From: Mycobacterium ahvazicum
GTDB lineage: Bacteria > Actinomycetota > Actinomycetes > Mycobacteriales > Mycobacteriaceae
Assembly: GCF_900176255.2 (NCBI RefSeq)
Contig: NZ_FXEG02000003.1
Coordinates: forward strand, 1-64,000
Length of the DNA: 64,000 nt
Direction: 5' to 3'
Under the pieces are notes generated by a model. It made no database searches. It saw only the letters and a list, made by a program, of their open reading frames with translations, and was not told the origin of the DNA. The first letter of the stretch is position 1, and the number at the start of each line of letters is the position of its first letter. Both the position numbers and the translations under genes were made by a program. Below, in pieces: positions 21,885 to 32,042 of the stretch.

Positions 21885-22226
21885 TCATGACACTTCGACG
21901 GACGTGACCAGAAACTCGTTGCCGCACACCACGTCAACGTCGGTGCTCGAGCAACTCGGACAGCAGACCGAGAACCGAGACTCAATCCGCGACTGTTGCC
22001 GGCAGGTGTGGCACAGGACCTCGGCGGGCACCAGGTCGAGTTCCAGCTCGGCATCGACCATGTTGCCGTCGAGGTGCTGACACACCAACGACCAACAGAA
22101 CTCCAGAGAATCGGGCACCACCTGTCGTAGCGCGCCGACTCGGACTCGGACGATATCGACGTGACGACTCGCCGCATGGGGCTTCACGACACCGGCGATG
22201 GCCCTACACAGCGACAGTTCGTGCAC
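21885..22226 (-). CDS. hypA: Hydrogenase nickel-insertion protein HypA
   Basis: 113 residues. GTG at 22226 is chosen because it gives the invariant (M/V)HELSL start; the His after the initiator and the following Glu are the nickel ligands of the family. A zinc site made of two Cys pairs is seen in CHTCRQQSR...CCPSC in the C-terminal half. HypA works with HypB to deliver Ni(II) to the hydrogenase large subunit. It is first in the hypA-hypB operon. The 176-base gap to the divergent hypF holds a CRP-like palindrome at 22304-22319. Confidence 0.94.
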   Translation of the reverse strand: MHELSLCRAIAGVVKPHAASRHVDIVRVRVGALRQVVPDSLEFCWSLVCQHLDGNMVDAELELDLVPAEVLCHTCRQQSRIESRFSVCCPSCSSTDVDVVCGNEFLVTSVEVS

Positions 22227-22303
22227 TACACCATGCTGCCTCGCAGGGGACAACGCTGTCGCGAAAATAAACTGCGGAAAAACGCAGACTTTGTGTGCGA
22301 AAT

Positions 22304-22319
22304 TGTGATTGTCGACACA
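22304..22319. promoter_or_regulatory. Candidate CRP/FNR-family operator between hypAB and hypFCDE
   Basis: The sequence TGTGATTGTCGACACA matches the CRP-type consensus TGTGA-N6-TCACA at nine of ten specified bases. It sits in the divergent hypA-hypF intergenic region (22227-22402), about 78 bases before the hypA start and 84 before the hypF start, where a regulator could act on both operons. Mycobacterial Crp (the Rv3676 family) is known to use this consensus. Function here is inference. Confidence 0.5.
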
Positions 22320-22402
22320 TCGGGGCCCGGTCTAGCCTGGGCGTGACCGCCCGTGCCGCCAGCCCATAGGCGCGGGGGTCCTTGCTGCTCAGGAGGTTGG
22401 TG

Positions 22403-24682
22403 GTGGGCAGTCAGCGTGGGGCGCTAGCGAGCGTGCGATTGCGCCTCCATATTGCCGGGGTCGTTCAGGGCGTGGGATTCCGCCCCGCGGTCGCGCGCAT
22501 CGCGGCACGTCACGGCCTGGCGGGGTGTGTGTACAACGATTCCGGCTCGGTGCACTGCGAGTTCGAGGGCGCTCCCGATGCGGTCCAGGCGGCCGTCTCG
22601 GCGATCAGCGTCGACCGCCCGCCGATGTCTCGCATCGATTCCATCGAGGCCATCGCACTGCCTCCGAATGGCGAATCCGAATTTCGCATCGTCGACAGCC
22701 GAACCGTCGCCGACCGACGCACGCTGGTGCCTCCGGACATCGCCGTTTGCGCCGACTGCCTGCGCGAACTCCGCGACCCCGACGACCGTCGTCACGGTCA
22801 CCCGTTCATCACGTGCACCAACTGCGGCCCGCGCTACACGGTGATCACCGACCTGCCCTACGACCGGCCCGCGACCACCATGGCGCAGTTTCCGATGTGC
22901 GCCACCTGTTCGGCCGAGTACCGAGATCCCGCCGACCGACGGTTCCACGCGCAAACCATCGCCTGCCCCGACTGCGGACCGACGCTGTCTTGGCGCGGTC
23001 CCGGTGGTGGCCTCGAACCACTAGCCGCCGCCGCGCACGCGCTCGAGAACGGCCTGATCGTCGCCATCAAGGGCATCGGCGGGTTCCATCTTGCCTGCCG
23101 AGCCGACAATGCCGCGACGGTCGCGGATCTGCGGCGCCGAAAAGGCAGACCCGCCAAGCCGTTTGCGGTGATGGTAGCGGATATCACTGCGGCGCAACGT
23201 ATTTGCCATATCGACGCCGCGTCGGCTGAACTGCTGCAGTCGCCCGCGGCGCCGATAGTCTTGCGGGCCGCCCGGGACGACTCGATGCTCGCCGGCGTGG
23301 CGCCCGGACTGTCCGAAATCGGCGTGATGCTGGCCTACTCGCCCGTTCACCATCTGCTCTTCGATCGTTTGGGGCCGGTGCCGTTGGTGATGACGTCGGC
23401 CAACAACGGGGGATCGCCGATCGTCTTCCGCGATCGCGACCTGACCTGGATCGACGGGCTGGCCGATGCCGTGCTCACGCACGACCGGCCCATCCACGTG
23501 CCGTGCGAGGATTCGGTCCTCACGGTTGACGACGACGGCGGCGTGGTGCCGATCCGACGATCCCGCGGTTACGCGCCGCTTCCAGTCTCGGTCCCCGCGG
23601 CGGCCGACGCCCCCGTCGTGCTGGCAACCGGTGGGGACCTCAAGACCACGTTTTGTCTGTTGTCCTCCGACGGAAACGCGCACCTGTCGTCGCACCTGGG
23701 CGACATGGCCGACCCGCGGACCCAGACCTGTTTCGAGTCGGCGCTCGACCACCTGGCGTTCATGACCGACCGGCATGCCACGGTCATCGCGTGTGATCTG
23801 CATCCGTCGTATGCCACCACCGGCTGGGCGCAACGGCAGGAGCGGCCGGTCGTGCGGGTGCAACATCACCACGCCCACGCGGTATCGCTGCTGGCCGAGC
23901 ACGGCCGGCTCGCCTCCCCGATGCTCGCGGTCGCGTTCGACGGCACCGGCTATGGCACCGACGGCACCATCTGGGGCGGTGAACTGCTGATGGTCAGCGA
24001 CCCGGCCGCCTGCACCCGGGTCGGACACCTCAAGACGTTCGCACTGCCCGGCGGCGACGGGGCCGTGCGTCAGCCGGCCCGCATCGCCCTGGACCTGCTG
24101 TACCGCGCCGGAATCGAGTGGGCGCCGGATCTCCCGGCCGTCGAGAGTCTCAGTGCGCAGGCACGTTACGTCCTTGCCCAACAGCTTCCGCGTGGCATCG
24201 GATGCGTCCAGACCAGCAGCATGGGCCGCTTGTTCGACGCGGTCGCCAGCCTGCTCGGCGTGTGCCAGCAGGTGAGCTACGAGGGGCAGGCGGCCGTCGA
24301 ACTCGAGCACCTGGCGCGCCGGGGCCGACCGGCACCGCTGGACTTCGAGGTGACCGACGGTGAGTTGGACCCGATGCCGTTGATCACCGAGTTGGTGCGG
24401 GGACTGCGAGCCGGCACGACGCCGGCCGACCTCGCCGCCGGGTTCCACGCCGCCGTCATCCGAGCCACGGCTGAGGCGGTCGGTCAGGTGGCCGGCGACG
24501 TCGGTACCGTCGGGCTGACCGGCGGTGTGTTCGTCAACCGGGTGCTGCGCGACGGTCTGCGTAGCGAATTGGCCGACAATGGTTTCGAGGTGCTGACTCA
24601 TGCGGTGCTGCCGTGCAACGACGGCGGACTTGCGTTAGGTCAGGCCGTGATCGCGGCACGGCGGCAAGAAAGGGGGGCATAA
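22403..24682 (+). CDS. hypF: Carbamoyltransferase HypF, hydrogenase CN-ligand synthesis
   Basis: 759 residues from GTG at 22403, six bases after AGGAGG; other in-frame starts at 22382-22400 overlap the ribosome-binding site and are less likely. Domains in order: acylphosphatase-like (about 10-95, VVQGVGFRP), two zinc-finger modules with four CxxC pairs (about 105-190, CADCLREL and CTNCGPRYT among them), a YrdC/Sua5-like fold (about 200-370, KGIGGFHLAC), and a Kae1-like carbamoyltransferase (395-759, HHHAHAVS and AFDGTGYGTDG). HypF makes a carbamoyl adenylate from carbamoyl phosphate and ATP and passes the carbamoyl group to the C-terminal Cys of HypE for the Fe-CN ligands. Full family length. 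It starts the hypFCDE operon. Confidence 0.95.
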   Translation: MGSQRGALASVRLRLHIAGVVQGVGFRPAVARIAARHGLAGCVYNDSGSVHCEFEGAPDAVQAAVSAISVDRPPMSRIDSIEAIALPPNGESEFRIVDSRTVADRRTLVPPDIAVCADCLRELRDPDDRRHGHPFITCTNCGPRYTVITDLPYDRPATTMAQFPMCATCSAEYRDPADRRFHAQTIACPDCGPTLSWRGPGGGLEPLAAAAHALENGLIVAIKGIGGFHLACRADNAATVADLRRRKGRPAKPFAVMVADITAAQRICHIDAASAELLQSPAAPIVLRAARDDSMLAGVAPGLSEIGVMLAYSPVHHLLFDRLGPVPLVMTSANNGGSPIVFRDRDLTWIDGLADAVLTHDRPIHVPCEDSVLTVDDDGGVVPIRRSRGYAPLPVSVPAAADAPVVLATGGDLKTTFCLLSSDGNAHLSSHLGDMADPRTQTCFESALDHLAFMTDRHATVIACDLHPSYATTGWAQRQERPVVRVQHHHAHAVSLLAEHGRLASPMLAVAFDGTGYGTDGTIWGGELLMVSDPAACTRVGHLKTFALPGGDGAVRQPARIALDLLYRAGIEWAPDLPAVESLSAQARYVLAQQLPRGIGCVQTSSMGRLFDAVASLLGVCQQVSYEGQAAVELEHLARRGRPAPLDFEVTDGELDPMPLITELVRGLRAGTTPADLAAGFHAAVIRATAEAVGQVAGDVGTVGLTGGVFVNRVLRDGLRSELADNGFEVLTHAVLPCNDGGLALGQAVIAARRQERGA

Positions 24683-24684
24683 CT

Positions 24685-24960
24685 ATGTGTCTCGGAATTC
24701 CCGGAAAGGTCATCGACACCTGGGACGAGGCGGGGACGCGGATGTGCACCGTCGACTTCGGCGGCACCACCAAAACCGTGTGCCTTGCCTATCTTCCGGA
24801 CATGCAGATCGGGGAGTACACCATCGTTCATGCCGGATTCGCCATCACCCGACTCGACGAGGCCTCGGCAAATGAGACGTTACGAATGTTCCACGAACTC
24901 GGCGTGCTGGACGAGGAGCTGGCCGGCGACGAAGGCCAGGGCAGGAGGGAGCCGGCATGA
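24685..24960 (+). CDS. hypC: Hydrogenase maturation chaperone HypC
   Basis: 91 residues, two bases after the hypF stop. The N-terminus MCLGIPGKV is the HypC signature; Cys2 holds the Fe(CN)2CO unit with HypD and contacts the large subunit. A beta-barrel core follows ([28 protein letters not shown]), then a helical tail. The open frame extends upstream but only this ATG gives the conserved start. It overlaps hypD by four bases (ATGA). Confidence 0.96.
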   Translation: MCLGIPGKVIDTWDEAGTRMCTVDFGGTTKTVCLAYLPDMQIGEYTIVHAGFAITRLDEASANETLRMFHELGVLDEELAGDEGQGRREPA

Positions 24961-26060
24961 AATATCTCGATGAATTCCGTGATCCAGCGGCCGCGCGCAC
25001 CTTGGTCGCCGACATCAAAAGGCGCGTCACCAAGACTTGGACCATCATGGAAGTCTGTGGTGGGCAGACACATTCGATCATTCGCAACGGAATTGACCAA
25101 TTGCTGGACGGTGCGGTGGAATTCATTCACGGACCCGGATGCCCGGTCTGTGTCACGCCGCTGGAGATGATCGACCGTGCGCTGGAGATCGCGGCCCGCG
25201 ATGACGTGATCTTCTGCTCCTTCGGTGACATGTTGCGGGTGCCGGGCAGTAGTCAGGATCTGTTCGGTGTGCGCGCTCGGGGTGGTGACGTCCGAATCGT
25301 GTACTCGCCGTTGGACGCCACTCGGGTGGCGGCGGACAATCCCGACAAGCAGGTGGTGTTCTTCGGTGTCGGCTTCGAGACCACCGCGCCGGCCAACGCG
25401 ATGGCGGTTGTGCACGCGCAGCGACTCGGGCTCACCAACTTCTCCATGCTGGTCTCGCATGTGCTGGTGCCCCCGGCCATGACGGCGATTTTGAGCTCTC
25501 CGACCAACCGGGTCGAGGCCTTTCTGGCGGCCGGACACGTGTGCACGGTGATGGGCACCGGCGAATATGGGCCGCTGGTCGATGAATTCCGGGTTCCCAT
25601 CGTGGTGACCGGTTTTGAGCCGCTGGACTTGCTCGAAGGCGTGCGGCAAGCTGTCGACCTGCTGGAGGCGGGCACCCCACAGCTGCGCAACGCCTATCCG
25701 CGCGCGGTGACCGCCGCGGGGAACGCGGTCGCGCAACAGACCCTCGCGGAGGTGTTCGTGGTGACGGATCGACAATGGCGCGGCATTGGCCTGATCCCGA
25801 AGTCCGGATGGACGCTGTCCCCACGCTACGCGGAGTTCGACGCCGAATTGAAGTTCGGGGTCGGGCATCTGCGGGTCTCCGAATCGGCGGAATGTCACAG
25901 CGGGGAAGTGTTGCAGGGCCTGTTGAAACCCAACGAATGTCCGGCGTTTGGAAAATCATGCACACCGCGCACGCCGCTCGGCGCGACCATGGTGTCCAGC
26001 GAAGGCGCCTGCGCCGCCTACTACCAGTTCCGGCGGTTGGAAGCCGCTGCCCATGCCTGA
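24957..26060 (+). CDS. hypD: Hydrogenase maturation scaffold HypD
   Basis: 367 residues. Conserved motifs include CGGQTHS (Cys34), GPGCPVCV (Cys62, Cys65), [10 protein letters not shown], and the C-terminal cysteine region around [18 protein letters not shown] and EGACAAYYQ that holds a [4Fe-4S] cluster in the family. HypD, with HypC, is the platform on which the iron with its CN and CO ligands is assembled. The start overlaps hypC (ATGA) and the end overlaps hypE by eight bases, so translation of the set should be coupled. Confidence 0.96.
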   Translation: MKYLDEFRDPAAARTLVADIKRRVTKTWTIMEVCGGQTHSIIRNGIDQLLDGAVEFIHGPGCPVCVTPLEMIDRALEIAARDDVIFCSFGDMLRVPGSSQDLFGVRARGGDVRIVYSPLDATRVAADNPDKQVVFFGVGFETTAPANAMAVVHAQRLGLTNFSMLVSHVLVPPAMTAILSSPTNRVEAFLAAGHVCTVMGTGEYGPLVDEFRVPIVVTGFEPLDLLEGVRQAVDLLEAGTPQLRNAYPRAVTAAGNAVAQQTLAEVFVVTDRQWRGIGLIPKSGWTLSPRYAEFDAELKFGVGHLRVSESAECHSGEVLQGLLKPNECPAFGKSCTPRTPLGATMVSSEGACAAYYQFRRLEAAAHA

Positions 26061-27120
26061 GTCTCGCGTCGCCACCGATCCGGCCGACTGGGTGTGTCCG
26101 CTGCCGTTGCGCGAGACGAAACGCATTGTGCTGGGCCACGGCGGTGGCGGTGTGCTCTCCGAGGAACTGATCGAGAATCTATTTCTGCCCGCGTTCGGTG
26201 GCGCGGCCGGCGCGCCCCGTGATTCCGCATTGGTCGACATCGCGGGCGGACGGATCGCGCTGACCACCGATTCCTATGTGGTGCAACCTCTTTTCTTTCC
26301 GGGCGGCAACATCGGCGACCTGGCGGTCAACGGCACCGTCAACGACTTGGCTTGCAGCGGAGCCCAACCGCTCGCGCTGACGGCCGGGTTCATTCTCGAG
26401 GAGGGACTCGATCTGGACGTGCTCGGCGCGGTCGCCGAAACCATGGGCAGGGCCGCCGCCACCGCCGGGGTCGGCATCGTCACCGGTGACACCAAAGTGG
26501 TTGCCAGGGGCGGTGCGGACCAGCTTTTCGTCAACACCGCCGGGATAGGTGTCGTGCCGGCGGGGGTGCACGTCGGGCCGGAGAGGGCCCGCGTCGGCGA
26601 CCACATCATCGTGTCGGGCAACCTGGGCGAACACGGCGTCGCCATCATGAGCGTGCGCGAGGGCATCGACTTCGGCACCGTCGTCACGACCGACAGCGCA
26701 CCGCTGCACCGACTGGTTGCGGCCATGCTCGCCACCGCCGGTGCCGGCGTGCACGCGCTACGCGACCCTACCCGTGGTGGCCTCGTTGCGGCGGTCGTCG
26801 AGATCGCCCGCGCTGCCTCGGTTGGTATCGAACTCGATCAGGCGGCAATCCCTGTCCCCGAGACGGTTTCGTCGGCATGCTCGTTCCTCGGGCTGGACCC
26901 GCTGCAGGTGGCCAACGAGGGAAAGATGGTGGCTTTCATCGACCCCGCGCACAGTGAGGCAGTGCTGGACGCCATGCGGTCGCGTCCCGAGGGGGCCAAC
27001 GCCGCGATCATCGGCCGAGTTGTCGCCGAACATCCCGGCCTGGTGGTGGGCAGGACGCCGTTTGGCACCACACAGGTCATCGAACGTCAACTGGGCGAGC
27101 AACTTCCGCGCATCTGCTAG
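26053..27120 (+). CDS. hypE: Hydrogenase maturation protein HypE
   Basis: 355 residues from ATG at 26053, inside the last codons of hypD; the open frame continues upstream but that part lies within hypD and lacks family similarity. The N-terminal glycine-rich [13 protein letters not shown], then [24 protein letters not shown], are PurM/ThiL-type ATP-binding features. The protein ends in PRIC: the C-terminal Cys is the carbamoylated then dehydrated to thiocyanate residue that donates the CN ligand. It is convergent with the transketolase gene with a 55-base gap. Confidence 0.96.
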   Translation: MPESRVATDPADWVCPLPLRETKRIVLGHGGGGVLSEELIENLFLPAFGGAAGAPRDSALVDIAGGRIALTTDSYVVQPLFFPGGNIGDLAVNGTVNDLACSGAQPLALTAGFILEEGLDLDVLGAVAETMGRAAATAGVGIVTGDTKVVARGGADQLFVNTAGIGVVPAGVHVGPERARVGDHIIVSGNLGEHGVAIMSVREGIDFGTVVTTDSAPLHRLVAAMLATAGAGVHALRDPTRGGLVAAVVEIARAASVGIELDQAAIPVPETVSSACSFLGLDPLQVANEGKMVAFIDPAHSEAVLDAMRSRPEGANAAIIGRVVAEHPGLVVGRTPFGTTQVIERQLGEQLPRIC

Positions 27121-27175
27121 GTCCGGTCCGCCCGGAGATCTCGACGTCGAAGATGGCCGCCTCTAGCGTCACGAG

Positions 27176-29242
27176 TCATCCGGACGCCGCGGCGATACTG
27201 CGCAGCGCGGCGTCGAAGACCGCCGCCGGGGTCAGGCCCAGATGCGCTGCCACCTCGGGGCCCGGCCCGCTCTCGCCGAAGCGGTCGATGCCGATCACCG
27301 TGTCCGCCGGCCGCGCCAGAGCTCGCCAGCCGCTGCTCACGCCGGCTTCGATCCACACGACCGGCAGATCGGGCAGTGCGGTGCCGTCGGCCTGCAGCGC
27401 GGCGGCGATGCGTTCGCGCCACATCACCGAGATGACGATCGCCGATATCCCGTGCTCGCTGAGCAATTCGGCGGCCTCGAGTGCCAAGGCGACCTCCGAG
27501 CCGCTGGCCGCCAGCATCACATGAGCGGTATCGGCTACCGGCCGCACCACCCGCATGCCGTAGTGGCGGACGTCATCCAGCCCGGCACCGCCGAGTACCG
27601 GAAGATCCTGTCGGCTGAGCACCAAAGCGGTAGGGCCGTCGGTGTTGTCCGCCGCCAGCTGCCATGCCAGCGCGGTCTCGGCAGCGTCGGCCGGGCGTAG
27701 CACGGTCAGCCCCGGAATCAGTCGAAGCGACTCCAGCTGTTCAACCGGTTGATGGGTCGGGCCATCCTCACCGACATGCACGGAGTCATGCGTAAACACA
27801 TACACCACAGGCAATTTCATCAGCGCCGAGAGCCGCAAAGCCGGGCGCAGGTAGTCGGCGAACACCAGAAAGGTGCTGCCGAAGGGGCGCAGCCCGCCGT
27901 GCAGGGCGATGCCGTTCATCACCGCCGCCATCGCGTGCTCGCGAATACCGAAATGAATCGTGCGGCCGCTGTAGTCCTCCGGTGTGATGTCACCACCGGG
28001 GATCGCGGTGTTGGTCGAGGCGGCCAGATCGGCGGATCCGCCGACCAGCCCCGGGTAGGCGGCAGCCAACGCCGCCAGTGCCGCACCGGATGCCTTGCGA
28101 GTGGCCGACGTTCCACCCGAGGCCAGGCCGTCGGCCAGCGGCGTGAGCACCGACAGGTCGTCGGCGGCGGGAACCGTGTCGAGCGGGAAGTCCGCGGAAA
28201 GCTGCGGATGGTCAACCTGCCACGCCGCATGCATCTGAGCCCACCGCGCATGCGCCGCGCTGCCCCGCGCAGCCACCACGGCGGCGGTCGCGCTGACCGC
28301 GAGCGGCACGTGGAAATGCTCGTCGGGCCAGTCCAAACGGGAGCGCATGGCATGCAGCACTTCCGATCCCAACGGGCTCCCATGTGCTTTGGAGGTGCCT
28401 TCGATGCCGGGCGCCCCAAAGCCGATGATCGTGCCCACCCGGATGAAGGTGGGCCGGCCGTCTGTCCGAACCGCCTCGGTGAACGCGTGGTCGAGGGCGG
28501 CCACGTCGTTCCCGTCGGGGACGCCGAGCACACGCCAGCCGTAGGCGCTGAACCGGCCCTCGACGTCGTCGGTGCAACTTTGGGAGGCCGATCCGTCGAT
28601 GGTGACGTCGTTGTCGTCGAAGATCACGATCAACTTGCCGAGCCGGAGGCGCCCGGCCAGTGATGCGGCCTCGTGGCTGATGCCTTCCATCAAGTCGCCG
28701 TCGCCGGCGAGCACCCAGGTGCGGTGGTCGACGACGCTGTGTTCATCGGTATTGCATCGCGCGGCCAGCATCCGTTCGGCCAACGCAATTCCGACCGCGT
28801 TGGCAAGCCCTTGTCCCAGTGGGCCCGTGGTGGTTTCGACGCCCGCGGTATGACCGCACTCGGGGTGTCCGGGAGTCAGCGAGCCCAGCTGCCGGAACTT
28901 CCGCAGTTGCTCGACCGGCATGTCGTAGCCGAACACGTGTAGCAGGGAGTAGAGCAGCATCGAGCCGTGGCCGGCAGACAGCACGAAGCGGTCGCGGTCG
29001 GGCCAACGCGGATCGGCGGGGGCGTGGCGCAGGGGGCGCGACCACAACGTCCAGGCGATCGCGCTGGCACCCAACGGTAGTCCCGGATGTCCGCTGCCGG
29101 CGGCCTGCACACCGTCGGCGGCCAGGAACCGCAGCGTGTTGATGGCTAACCGGTCCAATTCGTCCGTGCCGGTTGATGGTTCGGTCATGTCGGGGGCCAG
29201 TGTGGTTCCTGGTGTGCTGGTCGTTCTGGGTGTGATGGTCAC
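27176..29242 (-). CDS. cbbT: Transketolase (Calvin-cycle operon copy)
   Basis: 688 residues from a GTG that overlaps the rpe stop (GTGA); an internal ATG at 29188 is an alternative start. Thiamine-diphosphate enzyme motifs are clear: HPGLPLGAS near residue 50, [23 protein letters not shown], and the [13 protein letters not shown] metal/ThDP loop; the pyrimidine-domain motif [14 protein letters not shown] and the [16 protein letters not shown] segment follow. It moves two-carbon units between sugar phosphates, needed to regenerate ribulose 5-phosphate. Being cotranscribed with rpe and beside other cbb genes suggests a Calvin-cycle copy, probably separate from a housekeeping tkt elsewhere. Confidence 0.93.
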   Translation of the reverse strand: MTITPRTTSTPGTTLAPDMTEPSTGTDELDRLAINTLRFLAADGVQAAGSGHPGLPLGASAIAWTLWSRPLRHAPADPRWPDRDRFVLSAGHGSMLLYSLLHVFGYDMPVEQLRKFRQLGSLTPGHPECGHTAGVETTTGPLGQGLANAVGIALAERMLAARCNTDEHSVVDHRTWVLAGDGDLMEGISHEAASLAGRLRLGKLIVIFDDNDVTIDGSASQSCTDDVEGRFSAYGWRVLGVPDGNDVAALDHAFTEAVRTDGRPTFIRVGTIIGFGAPGIEGTSKAHGSPLGSEVLHAMRSRLDWPDEHFHVPLAVSATAAVVAARGSAAHARWAQMHAAWQVDHPQLSADFPLDTVPAADDLSVLTPLADGLASGGTSATRKASGAALAALAAAYPGLVGGSADLAASTNTAIPGGDITPEDYSGRTIHFGIREHAMAAVMNGIALHGGLRPFGSTFLVFADYLRPALRLSALMKLPVVYVFTHDSVHVGEDGPTHQPVEQLESLRLIPGLTVLRPADAAETALAWQLAADNTDGPTALVLSRQDLPVLGGAGLDDVRHYGMRVVRPVADTAHVMLAASGSEVALALEAAELLSEHGISAIVISVMWRERIAAALQADGTALPDLPVVWIEAGVSSGWRALARPADTVIGIDRFGESGPGPEVAAHLGLTPAAVFDAALRSIAAASG

Positions 29243-29928
29243 GGTGCCACCAGCCTTCCGTTGGTCTCGCGGGCGGCTGCGCGAAGTGCGTGCGCCGCCT
29301 CGGTCATGTTCGGTCCGGCGAACAGCGCCGAACCGGCGCAGAACACGTCGGCTCCGGCCGCTGCGGCGGCGGCGATGGTGCCCGGTCCGATACCGCCGTC
29401 CACCTCGAGCTCGATATCCAGTCCGCGCCGGTCGATTTCAGCTCTGGCGGCCGCGATCTTGGGTTCCATGCTGGTCAAATAGCGTTGCCCGCCGAACCCG
29501 GGGTTGACCGTCATGATCAGCAGCAGGTCGGTGACGTCGAGCACATCGAGGACCGCGCCCAGCGGGGTAGCCGGGTTAAGGGCGACGCCGGCGCGGGCGC
29601 CAAGGCCGCGGATGCTCGACAGGGTGCGGTGCAGGTGCCGACACGCCTCGGCATGCACGATCACGATTTCGCAGCCGGCTTCGATCACCCAGCGCGGCAG
29701 CATCGGGTCAGGATCCTCGACCATGAGGTGCGCCTCGAAACCCATTGTGACTCGGTCGCGGCAGGCCGCGATCACGTCGGGACCGAAGGTCAGATTTGGG
29801 ACGAACCGTCCGTCCATGACATCCCACTGGATCCGGTCGACACCGGCGCGCTCGATCTCTGCGACGTCGCGGCCCAGTTCGGCGAAGTCCGCCGGCAGCA
29901 CGGACGCGACCAAAGTTGGTGTCACCAA
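29239..29928 (-). CDS. cbbE: Ribulose-phosphate 3-epimerase
   Basis: 229 residues. TIM-barrel motifs of Rpe: WDVMDGRFVPNLTFGP (metal-binding His of the usual VMDGHFVP is Arg here), EAHLMVEDPD, IVHAEA, MTVNPGFGGQ and LEVDGGIG. It interconverts xylulose 5-phosphate and ribulose 5-phosphate. GGGAGGA lies six bases before a TTG and nine before a GTG, so either initiates; coordinates use the TTG. It is upstream of and overlaps cbbT, giving an rpe-tkt operon on the minus strand. The change of the HFVP His to Arg and of APSIL to ASVLP near the N-terminus are departures from the common family sequence. Confidence 0.92.
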   Translation of the reverse strand: MVTPTLVASVLPADFAELGRDVAEIERAGVDRIQWDVMDGRFVPNLTFGPDVIAACRDRVTMGFEAHLMVEDPDPMLPRWVIEAGCEIVIVHAEACRHLHRTLSSIRGLGARAGVALNPATPLGAVLDVLDVTDLLLIMTVNPGFGGQRYLTSMEPKIAAARAEIDRRGLDIELEVDGGIGPGTIAAAAAAGADVFCAGSALFAGPNMTEAAHALRAAARETNGRLVAP

Positions 29929-30046
29929 AGCGATTCCTCCCTGAAACTCGTTGCCAGCACGTTAGGGCGCAATGCGGCAACGCTGAATCCCCCAACGCGG
30001 GGGAATCCGGGGTGATGTTCTCACCGGTGAAATCCAGCAAAAGGAG

Positions 30047-30763
30047 ATGACGACATTGGTACTCGGCAATTATCGTGTTCGCATGACGGCGGTTACTGCA
30101 GTGCCTATTACCGGGCCCGTTCGGGTCGTTTTGGTTGACGACCACGAAATGGTTATCGAGGGCCTTAAAGCGATGCTCGCCTCTTTCCGGAACCGCGTGC
30201 GGGTCGTCGGCGAGGCAGTGGGCGCCGAAAATGCACTCCAGGTCATCGAGAGCCTGCAACCTGACATTGTGCTCTGCGACGTCAGAATGCAGGGCGCCAG
30301 CGGTCTGGACCTGTGCCGTGCCATCCGCGAACGCAACCCCGCAAGCAAGGTCATCCTGCTTTCGGTGTACGAGGACGAGCAGTACTTGTTCCAGGCCTTA
30401 AGGGTCGGGGCGTCGGGTTATCTGCTGAAGGGCATCAACAGCGACGAGCTGGTGCGGCAGCTGGAGTACGTCCAGAGCGGTTCGACCGCCATCGACGCGG
30501 GCCTTGCCGCGCGGGCCGCCGACACTGCGGCCCGGCTGCAACGGGACGAATTCTGGCCGGGCGCGCGACAGGGCCTGAGTCAGCGGGAGAGCGAAATCCT
30601 GTCGTTCGTCGTGGCCGGCCTGTCGAATCGCGGCATAGCCAGCAAACTCGTCATCGGCGATGAGACGGTCAAGAGTCACCTGCGCTCCATTTATCGCAAG
30701 CTGGGCGTCAACGACCGCACCGCGGCGGTGGCGGTCGCGCTGCGCGAGGGGATCTACCAGTGA
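30047..30763 (+). CDS. NarL/LuxR-family response regulator
   Basis: 238 residues as given. Receiver domain: acidic pair Asp31-Asp32, phospho-acceptor Asp78 in IVLCDVRM, and Lys128 in GYLLKG. The LuxR-type HTH occupies about 176-230 (LSQRESEILSFVVAGLSNRG, then VKSHLRSIYRKLG). The start is uncertain: AAAGGAG abuts ATG 30047, so TTG 30056 or ATG 30083 may be used. It overlaps the histidine kinase gene downstream by four bases (GTGA), forming a two-component pair between the rpe-tkt and fba genes, so it may respond to redox or gas signals like mycobacterial DevR/DosR relatives. Confidence 0.9.
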   Translation: MTTLVLGNYRVRMTAVTAVPITGPVRVVLVDDHEMVIEGLKAMLASFRNRVRVVGEAVGAENALQVIESLQPDIVLCDVRMQGASGLDLCRAIRERNPASKVILLSVYEDEQYLFQALRVGASGYLLKGINSDELVRQLEYVQSGSTAIDAGLAARAADTAARLQRDEFWPGARQGLSQRESEILSFVVAGLSNRGIASKLVIGDETVKSHLRSIYRKLGVNDRTAAVAVALREGIYQ

Positions 30764-32042
30764 CGGGATCGGTGCGGGGGCTGGTGGACGCCGACCGCGA
30801 GGTCGCACTGCTGCTCGACATCGTGGCGGCCACCGGCAGCGGTCCGGCCATCGAGCCGGTCGCGGCGGCGGTCGCGCGCCTCATCACGGCGGCCACGGCG
30901 TCCGACGTGTGCTTCGTGCACGTCCTCGATGATTCCGGCGGATCGCTGACCCTGGCCGGCGCCACGCCACCGTTCGACGAATGCATCGGCCAGGTTCAGC
31001 TCCGACTTGGCGAAGGAGTCTCGGGGTGGGTGGCGCAACACCGTGAACCCGTGGTGATCACCAGCCGCAAAGACGAAGACCCTCGCTATGTGCCGATCGC
31101 GGCGTTGCGCGGCTCGGACTTCACTTCGATGGCGTCGGTGCCGATGGAGACGGGACCGGGCCGGCTCGTCGGCGTCCTCAATGTGCACACGGTGGCCCGC
31201 CGGGAGTTCACCGACCGCGACATTCAGCTGTTGCTGGCGATCGGGCGGTTGACCGCCGGCGCGTTCGACCAAGCGCGGGTGCACCGGCAGTTGGCCGCGC
31301 GGGAACGGGTGCACGGCAGTTTCGCCGAACAGGTGATCGCCGCGCAGGAATCCGAACGCAGGCGGTTGGCCGGCGATATTCACGACGGGATCTCTCAGCG
31401 GCTGGTAAGCCTGAGTTACCGGCTCGATGCGGCCGCCCACGCCGTCGAGACCGACGACCAGGACGAGGCCACTGAACAGCTCGAAAAGGCCCGTGATCTC
31501 GTCGATCTCACGCTGGCGGAAGCCCGTTCGGCGATCGGCGGGCTCCGCCCACCCGTGCTGGACGACCTCGGTCTGGCCGGCGGCCTGGCCAGCCTGGTAT
31601 CGACGATCCCCGAGGTAGACCTCGACCTGGAGTTGGCTGACGAACGGTTGCCCGAACATGTCGAGGTGGCCCTATACCGGATCGCACAAGAGTGTCTGCA
31701 GAACGTCGTAAAGCACTCCCGCGCGATGACCGCCACGGTGCGCTTTGCCGTCGAGGCAGGCGTAGCCCGACTGGAGGTTGCCGACCACACTCCTGGCGCT
31801 GAGGGGGGGAGGGGCGGGGGGGTTCTACAGCACCAGCGTCCTGGCGCGGGGGGGAGGCGGACGGAGGATGGGGAGCATGGGAGACACGGGCGACACCGAG
31901 GTGACGAGGCATGCTGTCGATGACAGAACGTTCCGAGCTGGTGGGCGGGCGGCTGGCCGTGCGCTCGACGCCCGGATCGGGTACCACCGTCACGGTGACG
32001 GTCCCGCTGGACGGCGCGGGCATCGCAGGTCAGGCCGGCTGA
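30760..32042 (+). pseudogene. GAF sensor histidine kinase, frameshifted in the ATPase domain
   Basis: The GTG start overlaps the response-regulator stop. The first roughly 345 residues are intact: a GAF domain (about 18-175), a HisKA_3 dimerisation segment with His208 in AGDIHDG, and the N box (RIAQECLQNVVKHS) of the HATPase. At about 31790 the sequence enters a G-rich stretch with runs of seven G (31803-31880) and loses the G1 (DDGxG) homology. The C-terminal ATPase end (MLSMTERSELVGG...STPGSGTTVTVTVPL) resumes at 31911 in another frame, ending at 32042, with a stop at 31902 between. The kinase as read cannot make a complete ATP-binding site. Either the gene decayed or these poly-G runs are sequencing errors. 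Confidence 0.8.

Noticed and set aside
23021..24601. A 526-codon minus-strand open frame opposite hypF
   Set aside because: HypF motifs are all on the plus strand; the antisense product is compositionally abnormal.
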